Assembly: GCA_934316925.1 (NCBI GenBank)
Contig: CAKREC010000023.1
Span: forward strand, 1-33,809
Source: an uncultured Eubacterium sp.
Lineage (GTDB): Bacteria; Bacillota; Clostridia; Lachnospirales; Lachnospiraceae
Length of the DNA stretch: 33,809 nucleotides
Direction of reading: 5' to 3'
Shown piece after piece: positions 8,212-17,625 of this stretch. The position numbers were made by a program, and so were the translations under genes. The first letter of the stretch is position 1; each line of letters opens with the position of its first letter. The notes under the pieces are model-generated. The model saw nothing but the letters and a program-made list of their open reading frames with translations. It had not been told where the DNA came from and ran no database searches.

Positions 8212-11200
8212 ATGCGGCGCAAGAACATAACAAAAACAGTTAAAAAGACGATTGCTACCGTACTTAGCGTAGCAATGGTGGCTGCCATCGTCGGCCAGAA
8301 TTCCGGTTCCGGGACTGTAAATGCCGAGACAGCCAGTGGCTCTGCAACAGATGCCACAACACAACAAAGTTCGTCGGCATACGAAAAGGAAGAATATTCC
8401 AGTGAGCGTATTGGTACGAACTACACCAAAGTTAGCAGTAAGTACACGCTGTCTGATTACAAAGGTGAGCCGATATCTTATGATATTGAAAAAGCAGCGG
8501 ATGCAGATGCAAAAGCAAAGCTTACCGATGAGACAAAGGATTATGCCGGAAGTGCAAAAGTGTTGAAAGTATCCAATGGTGATAAGTTCAACCTCAAGAT
8601 CAATGTAAAAGAAGATGGCTTGTATGTCATGGACTTTGACTATTTATCTTACGATGAATCGATCTTGCCAATTGCTATGGCAATGCAGGTGGATGGCGAG
8701 TATCCGTTTTATGAAACTCGAAACATCAAGCTGGCTACTACCTGGAATCTGGCAGAGGAAAAGAACTACGACCGTTATGGCAATGAAGTAGTTGCCGTTC
8801 CTGAAAAGGACATTCGCTGGGAAAATCGTGCAATCTACGATGCCAGTTATCGTCACTCAGATCCTTTGAAGCTGCAGCTGAAGAAAGGTGAACACACCTT
8901 GTCATTTGAAGTAAAAGAAGGAAACTTCTTACTTGGTAATGTAGGACTTAGCGCAGCAGAAGAAGTAGAAGCATACAAAGGTTCTGAAAAAGCGGACGGA
9001 GATGCGATCATCGAGATTCAGGGTGAAGAATATGCAGAGACGAACGACTCATCTATTCATGCGATCGCAGAGTATGATACCAGTCTGGACCCATACACCA
9101 CTACCGATACGGTACTGAATACATTGGATTCTGATTCTTTCAATGAAGCTGGACAGAAAGTTACATACTCATTCAATGTAGAAAAAGCAGGATATTATAA
9201 CATTGCTGCCAATTACCGTCAGTCAGACAAGACAGACTTCCCGGTATTCGTTGATGTAGCAATTGATGGTAAGATCCCGAATGAAGCTTTTCGTTCTTAT
9301 TCAATGGAATACACAACCAAGTATAAAAAATCCACAATGACGGATTCGGAAGGAAAGAACCTGACCGTTTATCTGGATGCCGGTGAGCACACGATTTCTT
9401 ATACACTTTCCATGGACAACATCTGTTATATCATGGAAGCGCTGGATGAGATCATGTCGGAGGTAAATGACCTTGCGCTGGAGATTACAAAAGTAGCAGG
9501 TTCCAATTCGGATAAATACCGTGACTTGAAACTTTCCCGTTATATTCCAAATCTGGAAGAGACTCTGCAGGGATATGCAGATCGCTTGAAAGAACTGGAA
9601 CAGAGCGCCATTCAGTGGAGTGACAGTGATAAGAGTGTAGCGGTTATGGCTTCTATGCTTGTAGCAGCAAACCAGTTAGAGAGTCTGGCAAAGAACCCGG
9701 ATGAGATTCCATATCGTATCAGCGAGTTGTCAACCAGCACAAACTCAGTAAACCATTATTTGGCCCAGGCAATTGATGACTTGATCGTCAACGGTCTGGC
9801 AATCGATCGGATCTGGATTTACCAGGATGGTGCAAGTCTTCCTAAAAAACCAAATATATTTAAGTCAGCATGGATGAACGTAAAACGATTTACTTCTTCC
9901 TTTACGGATCAGGCATATTCGACAAGAAACACGGATTCCAGCCACTTACAGGTTTGGGTAAACCGTTCCAGTCAGTATGTACAGATCATGCAGAAACTGA
10001 TTGATGAGAAGTTTACTCCGGAGACTGGTATTCAGGTAGATATCAGTATCATGCCGGATCAGCAGAAACTGGTACTGGCAAACTCAGCCGGAAATGCTCC
10101 GGATGTAGCAACCGGTATCAACTACACGATCCCATATGAGTTAGCAATCCGTGGTGCGCTTGCTGATATGACTCAGTTTGAAGACTTCAAGAAGACGGCA
10201 AATCAGTATGAACCTGGATTCTTCCTTACCGGTACGATCGGAGATAAAGTTTACTCCATGCCGGAGACAATGAACTTCTGGGTAATGTATTATCGTTCCG
10301 ACGTTATGGAGAAGTTGGGATTGAAACTTCCAGAGACGATGGATGATGTCATTGATATGCTTCCGGATCTTCAGATGAGAGGTTTGAACTTCTACTATCC
10401 AACAGCAGGTATGCTTCTTATGAGAAACTTCCATGGTACGACACCACTTCTAGTACAGAATGGTGGTTCCTTGTACAACGCAACAGCCAATGAAGGTTGT
10501 GCTCTTGGAAAAGAAGAGACTGTAAAAGGTTTCACAACTTTGACAGACCTGTTTACCGTATATGATATGCCGGTCAATGTTGATAACTTCTATCAGCACT
10601 TCAGAAATGGTGACCTTCCAATCGGAATTGCTGATTATGCTACTTACAACATGCTTACCAATGCGGCTCCAGAGCTTGCAAGTTCCTGGGAAATTGCACT
10701 GGCTCCTGGTACCAAACAGGAAGACGGAACAATTGACCGTTCGGTATGTGGATGTGCAGAGAGTAGCGTTATCTTCAAAAATGATGACAAAGACAGAGAA
10801 AAGAAAGCTTGGGAATTTGTTAAATGGTGGTCTTCAACAGAGACACAGGCTGAATTCGGACAGACAATTCAGATCTCTTATGGTGATGACTACATTTGGC
10901 CTACAGCTAACATGGCAGCACTTGATCAGTTGCCAATTGATTCAAATTCCAAATCAGTAATCGAAGAAACAGCAAAGAATGTTGTAGACGTAGCTCGTGT
11001 TCCTGGAACATACCTGTTAGAGCGTGAGTTGAGTAATGCATTCAACAACATTGTAGCAGATGGTCAGGACGAGAGAACTCGTATTGATAAAGCGGTTAAG
11101 AACGTTGATCATGAGTTTGAACGTAAGTTGAAAGAGTTCGGTTACACTGACAGTAAGGGAAATACAATTAAGGAATACAACATTCCTACAATTGATTCGG

Positions 11201-11223
11201 TAAAGAAATTACTTGCAGAGTGA
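8212..11223 (+). CDS. Solute-binding protein fused to N-terminal CBM-like modules
   Basis: 1003 residues from ATG 8212 behind AAGGAGGATGTT. The upstream in-frame ATG at 8170 has no such site. The N-terminus is a signal-like segment (residues 1-39) without any Cys, so it is not a lipoprotein; it is either released or held by an uncleaved helix. Two beta-sandwich modules follow (about 60-250 and 265-405), each with the pattern of CBM6/35-like folds (DGLYVMDFDY, KKGEHTLSF; KAGYYNIAANYR, DAGEHTISY). A helical section spans about 406-530. The last part, about 570-1003, is a typical extracellular solute-binding domain (LQVWVNRSSQ, SAGNAPDV, YSMPETMNFWVMYY, AWEFVKWWSS). Ordinary sugar-binding lipoproteins are 400-550 residues, so this is roughly double. 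It probably presents arabino-oligosaccharides or another glycan to the permeases directly downstream. Confidence 0.85.
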   Translation: MRRKNITKTVKKTIATVLSVAMVAAIVGQNSGSGTVNAETASGSATDATTQQSSSAYEKEEYSSERIGTNYTKVSSKYTLSDYKGEPISYDIEKAADADAKAKLTDETKDYAGSAKVLKVSNGDKFNLKINVKEDGLYVMDFDYLSYDESILPIAMAMQVDGEYPFYETRNIKLATTWNLAEEKNYDRYGNEVVAVPEKDIRWENRAIYDASYRHSDPLKLQLKKGEHTLSFEVKEGNFLLGNVGLSAAEEVEAYKGSEKADGDAIIEIQGEEYAETNDSSIHAIAEYDTSLDPYTTTDTVLNTLDSDSFNEAGQKVTYSFNVEKAGYYNIAANYRQSDKTDFPVFVDVAIDGKIPNEAFRSYSMEYTTKYKKSTMTDSEGKNLTVYLDAGEHTISYTLSMDNICYIMEALDEIMSEVNDLALEITKVAGSNSDKYRDLKLSRYIPNLEETLQGYADRLKELEQSAIQWSDSDKSVAVMASMLVAANQLESLAKNPDEIPYRISELSTSTNSVNHYLAQAIDDLIVNGLAIDRIWIYQDGASLPKKPNIFKSAWMNVKRFTSSFTDQAYSTRNTDSSHLQVWVNRSSQYVQIMQKLIDEKFTPETGIQVDISIMPDQQKLVLANSAGNAPDVATGINYTIPYELAIRGALADMTQFEDFKKTANQYEPGFFLTGTIGDKVYSMPETMNFWVMYYRSDVMEKLGLKLPETMDDVIDMLPDLQMRGLNFYYPTAGMLLMRNFHGTTPLLVQNGGSLYNATANEGCALGKEETVKGFTTLTDLFTVYDMPVNVDNFYQHFRNGDLPIGIADYATYNMLTNAAPELASSWEIALAPGTKQEDGTIDRSVCGCAESSVIFKNDDKDREKKAWEFVKWWSSTETQAEFGQTIQISYGDDYIWPTANMAALDQLPIDSNSKSVIEETAKNVVDVARVPGTYLLERELSNAFNNIVADGQDERTRIDKAVKNVDHEFERKLKEFGYTDSKGNTIKEYNIPTIDSVKKLLAE

Positions 11224-11238
11224 GAGATGGAGTGAAAT

Positions 11239-12288
11239 ATGGCTGAAACAAATAAGAATGTTGTTGTTGAAGATTATTCAGCAGCAAAAGTGAAAAAGAG
11301 CGAACTCCCAAAAGAGAAGCGCTCGAAGAAAAAAGAAATAACCAAACAAAAAGAAGATGGAACAGCAAAGAAAAAAGCTGGCGGCAAGAGAGGCAACATC
11401 CGGAAGAGAGAGCGCTCGAACAGCAATGGTTACATCTTCATGGCACCATATGCGATTGTATTTACAGTATTTATCCTGGTGCCAACAATTGTCGCAGTAG
11501 TATTGTCCTTTACGGACTTCAACAGTATTCAGTTTCCTAAATTTACAGGATTCCTGAACTACATTACGTTGCTTACCAGCGACGAAGTATTCATGCAGTA
11601 TGTATTACCAAATACGGTATTATATGCGATTGTCGTAGGTGTTGGAGGATATGTTTTATCATTCCTCCTTGCCTGGGCACTGTGTAACCTGACACAGCTT
11701 CCACGTACCGTACTGGCGTTGATCATCTACTCGCCAAGTATGTGTGGACCTACCGCAATGACAGTACTGTGGAAGGTTATCTTCTCCGGAGACCAGATGG
11801 GTCTTCTGAACAGCTGGTTGATGAACCTTGGTATCATCAATGAACCGGTACTTTGGCTGAGTTCTGCAAACTGCCTGTTGCCGATCGTAATCGTAATCGG
11901 ATTGTGGTCTTCCATGGGTGTAGGATTCTTGTCCATGATCTCCGGTATTTTGAACTCGGATGAAGAGTTGTATGAAGCAGCTGCAATTGACGGTGTTAAG
12001 AACCGTGTACAGGAAATGATCTACATTACGATTCCTCAGATGAAGCCACAGATGCTGTTCGCAGCCGTTATGGCGATCGTACAGGCATTCCAGAATGGTA
12101 TTGTTTCTACACAGCTGACTGGTAACCCATCTCCGGGATATGCCGCACAGTTGATCGTAAACCATATCGAAGATTATGGTTTCCTGCGTTACGAAATGGG
12201 ATACGCAGCCGCTGTTTCTGTAGTATTGTTGTTGATTGTTCAGATTTTCTCGAAATTCTGTAACATTCTTTTAACAGAAAAAGATTGA
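11239..12288 (+). CDS. ABC sugar importer permease, MalF type
   Basis: 349 residues. A long Lys-rich cytoplasmic N-terminus (about 1-65) precedes six membrane helices. The ABC-ATPase contact loop EAAAIDGVKNRVQEMIYITIP is present, which is the EAA motif of the MalF/binding-protein-dependent permease family. It starts 16 bases after the solute-binding fusion gene. It should form the membrane channel with the next gene product. The substrate is inferred from context as an arabino-oligosaccharide. Confidence 0.92.
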   Translation: MAETNKNVVVEDYSAAKVKKSELPKEKRSKKKEITKQKEDGTAKKKAGGKRGNIRKRERSNSNGYIFMAPYAIVFTVFILVPTIVAVVLSFTDFNSIQFPKFTGFLNYITLLTSDEVFMQYVLPNTVLYAIVVGVGGYVLSFLLAWALCNLTQLPRTVLALIIYSPSMCGPTAMTVLWKVIFSGDQMGLLNSWLMNLGIINEPVLWLSSANCLLPIVIVIGLWSSMGVGFLSMISGILNSDEELYEAAAIDGVKNRVQEMIYITIPQMKPQMLFAAVMAIVQAFQNGIVSTQLTGNPSPGYAAQLIVNHIEDYGFLRYEMGYAAAVSVVLLLIVQIFSKFCNILLTEKD

Positions 12289-12306
12289 TAAAAAGGAGGA
12301 AAAATA

Positions 12307-13176
12307 ATGGCTTATAAAGGCAAACGAATGAATCCGCAGAAATTCGAAAAAGGCCAGATTAAGATTATGTTGGTATTATTACCATTAGTTTTATTCATGT
12401 TTTTGCCTATTTTGTTTATTGCGAATCATGCGTTTAAACCAATGGATGAATTGTTCGCGTTTCCACCTACATTTATCGTTCGAAACCCTACAATCGAGAA
12501 CTTTACAAAACTGGTTAAATTCAGCCGTACCGCTGGTATTCCATTCAGCCGTTACGTGTTCAACAGTTTGTTTGTAACAATTGTTACAGTTGGCTTATCT
12601 TTGCTTTTTACAACGATGGCAGCATTTGCGTTGTCAAAGTTGAAATTTAAAGGCCGTGATCTGATGATGCAGATCAACCAGATCGCGCTGATGTTTGTTG
12701 CTACAGCAGTATTGATCCCAAGATACCTGGTTATCAGTAAATTGGGCATGATTGATACAATGTGGGCACATATTTTGCCGCTTTTGGCTTACCCGGTATC
12801 ACTGTTCCTCGTAAAACAGTTCGTAGAGCAGGTTCCGGATGCCTTGATTGAAGCAGCATACATTGATGGTGCCACAGATTTTCAGATTTATCGCAAGCTG
12901 ATCATCCCGATGATCAAACCGGCGATGGCAACAGCTGGTATCTTAGTATTCCAGCAGGTTTGGGGCAATATGGAATCATCAAACTACTATGTAAATGATG
13001 ATAGTTTGAAAACATTGACATTCTATATGAACTCCTTAGTGAATGCAAACAACACGGTAGCCGGACAAGGTATGGCGGCGGCCGCAACATTGATTTTGTT
13101 CGTACCTAACTTAGTCATCTTTGTTATTTTGCAGAACAAGGTTATGAACACAATGGCGCATTCTGGTATCAAGTAG
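12307..13176 (+). CDS. ABC sugar importer permease, MalG type
   Basis: 289 residues, six membrane helices and the EAA loop EAAYIDGATDFQIYRKLIIP. The start is behind a strong AAAGGAGGAAAAATA site, 18 bases after the MalF-type partner. Length and topology are normal for carbohydrate ABC permeases (MalG group). It pairs with the product of 11239-12288. Confidence 0.93.
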   Translation: MAYKGKRMNPQKFEKGQIKIMLVLLPLVLFMFLPILFIANHAFKPMDELFAFPPTFIVRNPTIENFTKLVKFSRTAGIPFSRYVFNSLFVTIVTVGLSLLFTTMAAFALSKLKFKGRDLMMQINQIALMFVATAVLIPRYLVISKLGMIDTMWAHILPLLAYPVSLFLVKQFVEQVPDALIEAAYIDGATDFQIYRKLIIPMIKPAMATAGILVFQQVWGNMESSNYYVNDDSLKTLTFYMNSLVNANNTVAGQGMAAAATLILFVPNLVIFVILQNKVMNTMAHSGIK

Positions 13177-13208
13177 TAATTGCAAAACAGGCGAAGGAAA
13201 GAGGCAAT

Positions 13209-15272
13209 ATGGTAAGAAAGAAAAAACTCCTGAATCTGGTAGCTTTGCTCGTACTTGCAATGAGTATCGGTACAGGAATCAACACAACCAAATCTTCCGC
13301 AGAAACTCCATATAAAACATATACCGTCGATGGATATGGACGAATGGAAGAAACACAGACCGCATATTTGGCAAAGAAAACGATTCCGAAATTCGGAAAC
13401 GATTTCCTTAGTTCCCCAAGTGATATGTGTGTTACAGATGACGGCAATATGTACATCGCAGATACCGGCAATGGTCGTATCGTAGTAGGTACTATTGATG
13501 GCAAATTAGTAAAAGAAATCGGTAAAGGCATTTTGCAGACACCAAAAGGTGTTTATGTTACCGAAAACAAACATGTGTATGTAGCAGATCGTGATGGCGC
13601 TGCCGTATATGAGTTTGACGCAGATGGAAATATGCTCAACAAATATGGTAAACCGGACAGCCCGTTGTATGGTGATGATATTGCTTACATGCCGATCAAA
13701 GTTGTTGTAAATGATGCAGGTATTATGTTTGTTGTTTGCGAATCAAACACAAACGGTATTGTAGAGATTTCCCCTGCAGATGGCGGTACATTCCTTGGAT
13801 ATTTCGGAACAAACCGTGCATCGACAAACTTGCAGCAGATCATTTACCGCGCGATCCTGACCGATGAGCAGAGAGCGAAGATGGTAAGTAATATTCCGGC
13901 TACACCGGATAACCTTGCGATCGATGAAAAAGGTCTGATCTACACCGTTACCCGTGGTGATAAAACCACTACTTTGAAACGTTTGAACATTGCTGGTACC
14001 AACATGAACGCCAGTACAACAACGGATGTATATGATGATGCTCCTGCAGCGGTAGCTGTTGGTAACAACGACAACGTGTATGTTGTATCTTCTGTTGGTT
14101 ACATTTATGAGTACAATGAACAGGGTGAACCACTTTATGTATTCGGTGCTGCTGATGATGGTTCCCAGCGTGTCGGTTTGTCGAACCTTGCAACCAGTAT
14201 TGCAGTTGGCGCAGATGACTCCGTATACGTACTTGACTCTGACCGAAATCAGGTACAGGTTTACCAGCCAAGTGAGTTTACTCAGAAACTTCACACGGCA
14301 TTAAACTTGTATTCTAATGGTCGTTATGAAGAAAGCCGCGAGCCTCTGACAGAAGTTTTGCAGATGAACAGTATGTTTGACTACGCCAACAAAGCGATGG
14401 GGCGTGCTTATTATCAGGAGAACAATTATTCAGAAGCTCTTCGCTATGCAAAACTGGCAAAAGATAAAGATGGTTATACCGATGCGTTCTGGGAGATCCG
14501 AAACACATGGCTGCAGAACAATATTGTGACAGTGCTTCTGTTCTTTGTAGCACTTTACATTATCTGGAAAGTGGTAAAAGTACTGGATCGCAAGAAAGGC
14601 ATTTTGAATGGCCCTAGAGCTTTCAAAGAAAAGATCCGACAGAACAAAGTGGTATCCAATGTTATGTATTCCGGATATTTCATGAGACATCCATTTGATG
14701 GCTCTTATGGTATTGCGAGGGAGGGAAGAGCTTCCTGGGCAGCACCATCCATTATCCTGGTAATATTTATGATCGAATATGTTGTCAACAAATATTTGTG
14801 TGGTTTCCTTCAGAAGACGGTACGCGAAGGTCGTTACGATATTGGATCCGATATTGGTAAGATCTTGATAATTATGATCGGACTTACTGCATGCCACTAT
14901 CTGGTATGTACGATCAATGAAGGTGAAAGTACTGTTAAGAAGATTTATACATACTTCTGTTATAGTCTTCTTCCATATATTTTGTTTACACCGATTACCT
15001 TTATCCTGTCTCATATTTTGACAAACAACGAGCAGTTCCTGATCACGGTTGTTCAGCTTATTATGTATGCATGGACGATTGTTCTGGTTCTGTTAGCGAT
15101 AAAAGAAGTCAACTACTACAGTGTGAAGGAAACAGCGAAGATCATATTCCTTACATTCTTCACGATTTTGATCGTAGCATTATTGATTTTCATTATTTAC
15201 GTATTGTGGGCTCAGGTATTCGAGTTCATTAGCGCAGTATTTGGAGAGGTGGTGTATCGACTTGGTTACTAA
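13209..15272 (+). CDS. NHL-repeat beta-propeller / TPR / Yip1-domain membrane protein
   Basis: 687 residues. A signal-like N-terminus (1-32) leads to NHL-type repeats (about 65-360), for example LSSPSDMCVTDDGNMYIADTGN, TPKGVYVTENKHVYVADRDG and ATSIAVGADDSVYVLDSDRN, predicted to fold as an extracytoplasmic beta-propeller. A TPR-like helical pair follows (about 365-430: ALNLYSNGRYEESREPLTEV). Then come a membrane helix (about 440-460) and a C-terminal Yip1-type domain with about five helices (510-680). It lies 32 bases after the permease gene and its end overlaps the DUF5696 gene by 11 bases. NHL-Yip1 proteins next to large solute-binding fusions are, as I recall, common in Firmicutes but uncharacterised. 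A scaffold or docking role for the import complex is my inference. Confidence 0.8.
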   Translation: MVRKKKLLNLVALLVLAMSIGTGINTTKSSAETPYKTYTVDGYGRMEETQTAYLAKKTIPKFGNDFLSSPSDMCVTDDGNMYIADTGNGRIVVGTIDGKLVKEIGKGILQTPKGVYVTENKHVYVADRDGAAVYEFDADGNMLNKYGKPDSPLYGDDIAYMPIKVVVNDAGIMFVVCESNTNGIVEISPADGGTFLGYFGTNRASTNLQQIIYRAILTDEQRAKMVSNIPATPDNLAIDEKGLIYTVTRGDKTTTLKRLNIAGTNMNASTTTDVYDDAPAAVAVGNNDNVYVVSSVGYIYEYNEQGEPLYVFGAADDGSQRVGLSNLATSIAVGADDSVYVLDSDRNQVQVYQPSEFTQKLHTALNLYSNGRYEESREPLTEVLQMNSMFDYANKAMGRAYYQENNYSEALRYAKLAKDKDGYTDAFWEIRNTWLQNNIVTVLLFFVALYIIWKVVKVLDRKKGILNGPRAFKEKIRQNKVVSNVMYSGYFMRHPFDGSYGIAREGRASWAAPSIILVIFMIEYVVNKYLCGFLQKTVREGRYDIGSDIGKILIIMIGLTACHYLVCTINEGESTVKKIYTYFCYSLLPYILFTPITFILSHILTNNEQFLITVVQLIMYAWTIVLVLLAIKEVNYYSVKETAKIIFLTFFTILIVALLIFIIYVLWAQVFEFISAVFGEVVYRLGY

Positions 15273-17625
15273 GAAATTGAGAAAGCTGTTTGCTGTTGTT
15301 ATGGCAATGGCAGTAATTGTTGCTGGTGCACCTGGAGTTCCTTCAACAGCTGTGGCAGATACCGTAGATGGAAGTGCTACAACTGCTACTGATTCTGCTG
15401 ACAGTAGTCAGGATGCTTCCGCGGATGCAGACAATAAAGACAGCGAAGAAGGACAGAAAGTAGCAGACGACGGTGAAGTTGTACAGGACGGAGCTGTCGG
15501 AAAAGTTGACAAATCCAAATGGATTACAAAGAAAGATTATGAATTTGTATGTGAAAGTGACACATACAAGATGTATTTATATCAAAAACGTCTTTCTATC
15601 ATGCTTGAAAATAAAAAGACCGGTGAGATCTTAGAATCTACACTGAGTGATGAGAAAGACGATGGTAACAGTAATAATTCATGGAATGGTTACATGAAGT
15701 CTGGTGTTGTTCTTAACGCGATCGTAGGTACGAAAAACACATATCAGGCAGATTTGATCAACAATTCCAATACCGTTGATGTTACAAAGAATGACAAAGG
15801 ATTTTCTGCTAAGATCTTCTTTAATGATTATCAGTTTGGACTGACTGTAAATGTTACCTTGGACAATGACAATTTAGTAGTAAATGTTCCGGATGATTCG
15901 ATCATCGAGAAAAAAGAAGGAACTTATATTTCTACCGTAAGCTTGTTCCCATTGATGGGATATTCATTTCTGGATGAACAGGAAGGTTATATGCTTGTAC
16001 CGGATGGAAATGGTGCGTTGATCTACTTAGACAACAAAGAAGGTCGTTATTCTACCGGATTTTCCCAGATGATCTACGGATCAGATGCCGGATTCCGTGA
16101 AAATGACACAAAGACTTACCTTTGGGATAAGCTTGACATGTTGGAAGATTCCAATGAAGTACTGGCTCCGATCTTTGGTATGGCACATACTAAACAGCAG
16201 CTGGCATATCTCGGTATTGTAGAGAGCGGCGAGAAACGTGCTTCAATCGAAGTTCAGCCAAATGGTGTTACCGTCAACTACAACCGTTGCTTTGCTAAGT
16301 TTTTGCTTCGTGACACATACATCCAGCCATTGAACAATTCGAATTCCGGTACCGTTACACAGGCAGAAGCAGACCGCGCACATGACGATCTGCAAGTTCG
16401 CTACATTTTACTTAGTGGAGACGATGCCAATTATTCAGCAATGGCAAAGAGTTATCGTGAATATCTTCTGAACAACAATCAGTTGACAAAGAAAGATACT
16501 TCTTACAACACAAGAGTAGATTTCCTTGGTACAGATCGTGAAGAGTTCCTGTTGGGAACCAAAGCGGTTACCATGACAACGACGGATGATATTAAGAACA
16601 TTTTCTCAGAGTTGAAACAGAATGGCGTATCCAGTGTGCTTTCCGTATATAAAGGATGGCAGGATGGCGGTCTGTATGATGTTCCGATTAAAAAATATGA
16701 TCCGGATCGTCACATTGGCTCCAAGAGTGACTTGAGTGATCTGATCAAAGATTCAGCAGCGGATAATTACAATATGTATTTATATGGTGATGCACTTCGT
16801 CTGAATCCAAAAACAAACATGTTCAACTTCAGCACGATCAAGATGATCAACAAACGTGCTTTTGAGGAAGAAATATGGGCTGAGGTTTATCGTACCTTTA
16901 ACTTCCTTACACCACAGAAGTCAGCTTCGTATTTACAGAGTTTTGTATCATCAGCTGCCAAGAAGTCGATCAATAACATTGCACTTTCCGGTATCAGCAA
17001 TACATTGTTCTCATACAGCTACAAAGGAAGTTATTACAGTCGCAGTTCGACAGCAAAAGCATATGCAGATGCTATGAACTCAATTGATGATTCTACGAAT
17101 CTGATCATGGAAGAGCCGGTAGCTTATTTGTGGAAAAACACGGATGCATTCCTTGATATGCCACTTGGCACATCCGATTATATTTATATCGATCAGGAAA
17201 TCCCATTCCTCTCTATGGTTTTGAAAGGCATTGTTCCGATGTATTCCGACTATGTAAACTTTGAAGCCAATAAAGAAGAATACTTCCTTCAGATGGTAGA
17301 GGCTGGTGTATATCCATCATTCTATATTACAGAGAAAGATTCATCAGCATTGATCTATACAAACTCTGCAGACAAATATAGTACAAAATATACAACATAC
17401 AAAGATTCGATCATCAATTACGACAGTCAGTTACGTCAGCTGAGAACAACACTTGGAGATGCAACGATTGAGAAACATGAGAGATTCGACAATGATGTTG
17501 CAAAAGTAACTTACAGTAACAATGCGGTTGTTTATGTAAACTACTCATCACAAGATCAGACAGTAGATGGCGTAACAGTGAAAGCATTGTCATACGAATG
17601 CAAGGCAGGTGAGGTAAATGAGTAA
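15262..17625 (+). CDS. DUF5696 secreted protein, glycosidase-like fold suspected
   Basis: 787 residues from TTG 15262, 9 bases after GGAGAGGTGG. A TTG at 15241 is also in frame but sits upstream of that site. The signal peptide ends near AVA-D (residue 32), with no lipobox, then an acidic Ser/Asp linker to about 65. The remainder matches DUF5696 as I know it: an N-terminal beta-rich region (ENKKTGEILEST, GYMLVPDGNGALIYLDN near residue 241) and a C-terminal part with barrel-like strands (VSSVLSVYKGWQDGGLYD, NMYLYGDALRLNP, DMPLGTSDYIYIDQEIPFL, MVLKGIVPMYSDYVNF). The layout of beta-super-sandwich plus TIM barrel recalls GH101/GH129-type enzymes. No catalytic residues are confirmed. It overlaps its neighbours at both ends (11 and 8 bases), so translation is probably coupled to the transporter genes. 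Confidence 0.8.
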   Translation: MVTKKLRKLFAVVMAMAVIVAGAPGVPSTAVADTVDGSATTATDSADSSQDASADADNKDSEEGQKVADDGEVVQDGAVGKVDKSKWITKKDYEFVCESDTYKMYLYQKRLSIMLENKKTGEILESTLSDEKDDGNSNNSWNGYMKSGVVLNAIVGTKNTYQADLINNSNTVDVTKNDKGFSAKIFFNDYQFGLTVNVTLDNDNLVVNVPDDSIIEKKEGTYISTVSLFPLMGYSFLDEQEGYMLVPDGNGALIYLDNKEGRYSTGFSQMIYGSDAGFRENDTKTYLWDKLDMLEDSNEVLAPIFGMAHTKQQLAYLGIVESGEKRASIEVQPNGVTVNYNRCFAKFLLRDTYIQPLNNSNSGTVTQAEADRAHDDLQVRYILLSGDDANYSAMAKSYREYLLNNNQLTKKDTSYNTRVDFLGTDREEFLLGTKAVTMTTTDDIKNIFSELKQNGVSSVLSVYKGWQDGGLYDVPIKKYDPDRHIGSKSDLSDLIKDSAADNYNMYLYGDALRLNPKTNMFNFSTIKMINKRAFEEEIWAEVYRTFNFLTPQKSASYLQSFVSSAAKKSINNIALSGISNTLFSYSYKGSYYSRSSTAKAYADAMNSIDDSTNLIMEEPVAYLWKNTDAFLDMPLGTSDYIYIDQEIPFLSMVLKGIVPMYSDYVNFEANKEEYFLQMVEAGVYPSFYITEKDSSALIYTNSADKYSTKYTTYKDSIINYDSQLRQLRTTLGDATIEKHERFDNDVAKVTYSNNAVVYVNYSSQDQTVDGVTVKALSYECKAGEVNE

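Noticed and set aside
13743..14294. Minus-strand frame of 183 codons
   Set aside because: It lies wholly inside the NHL-propeller coding region and has no recognisable features or ribosome site.
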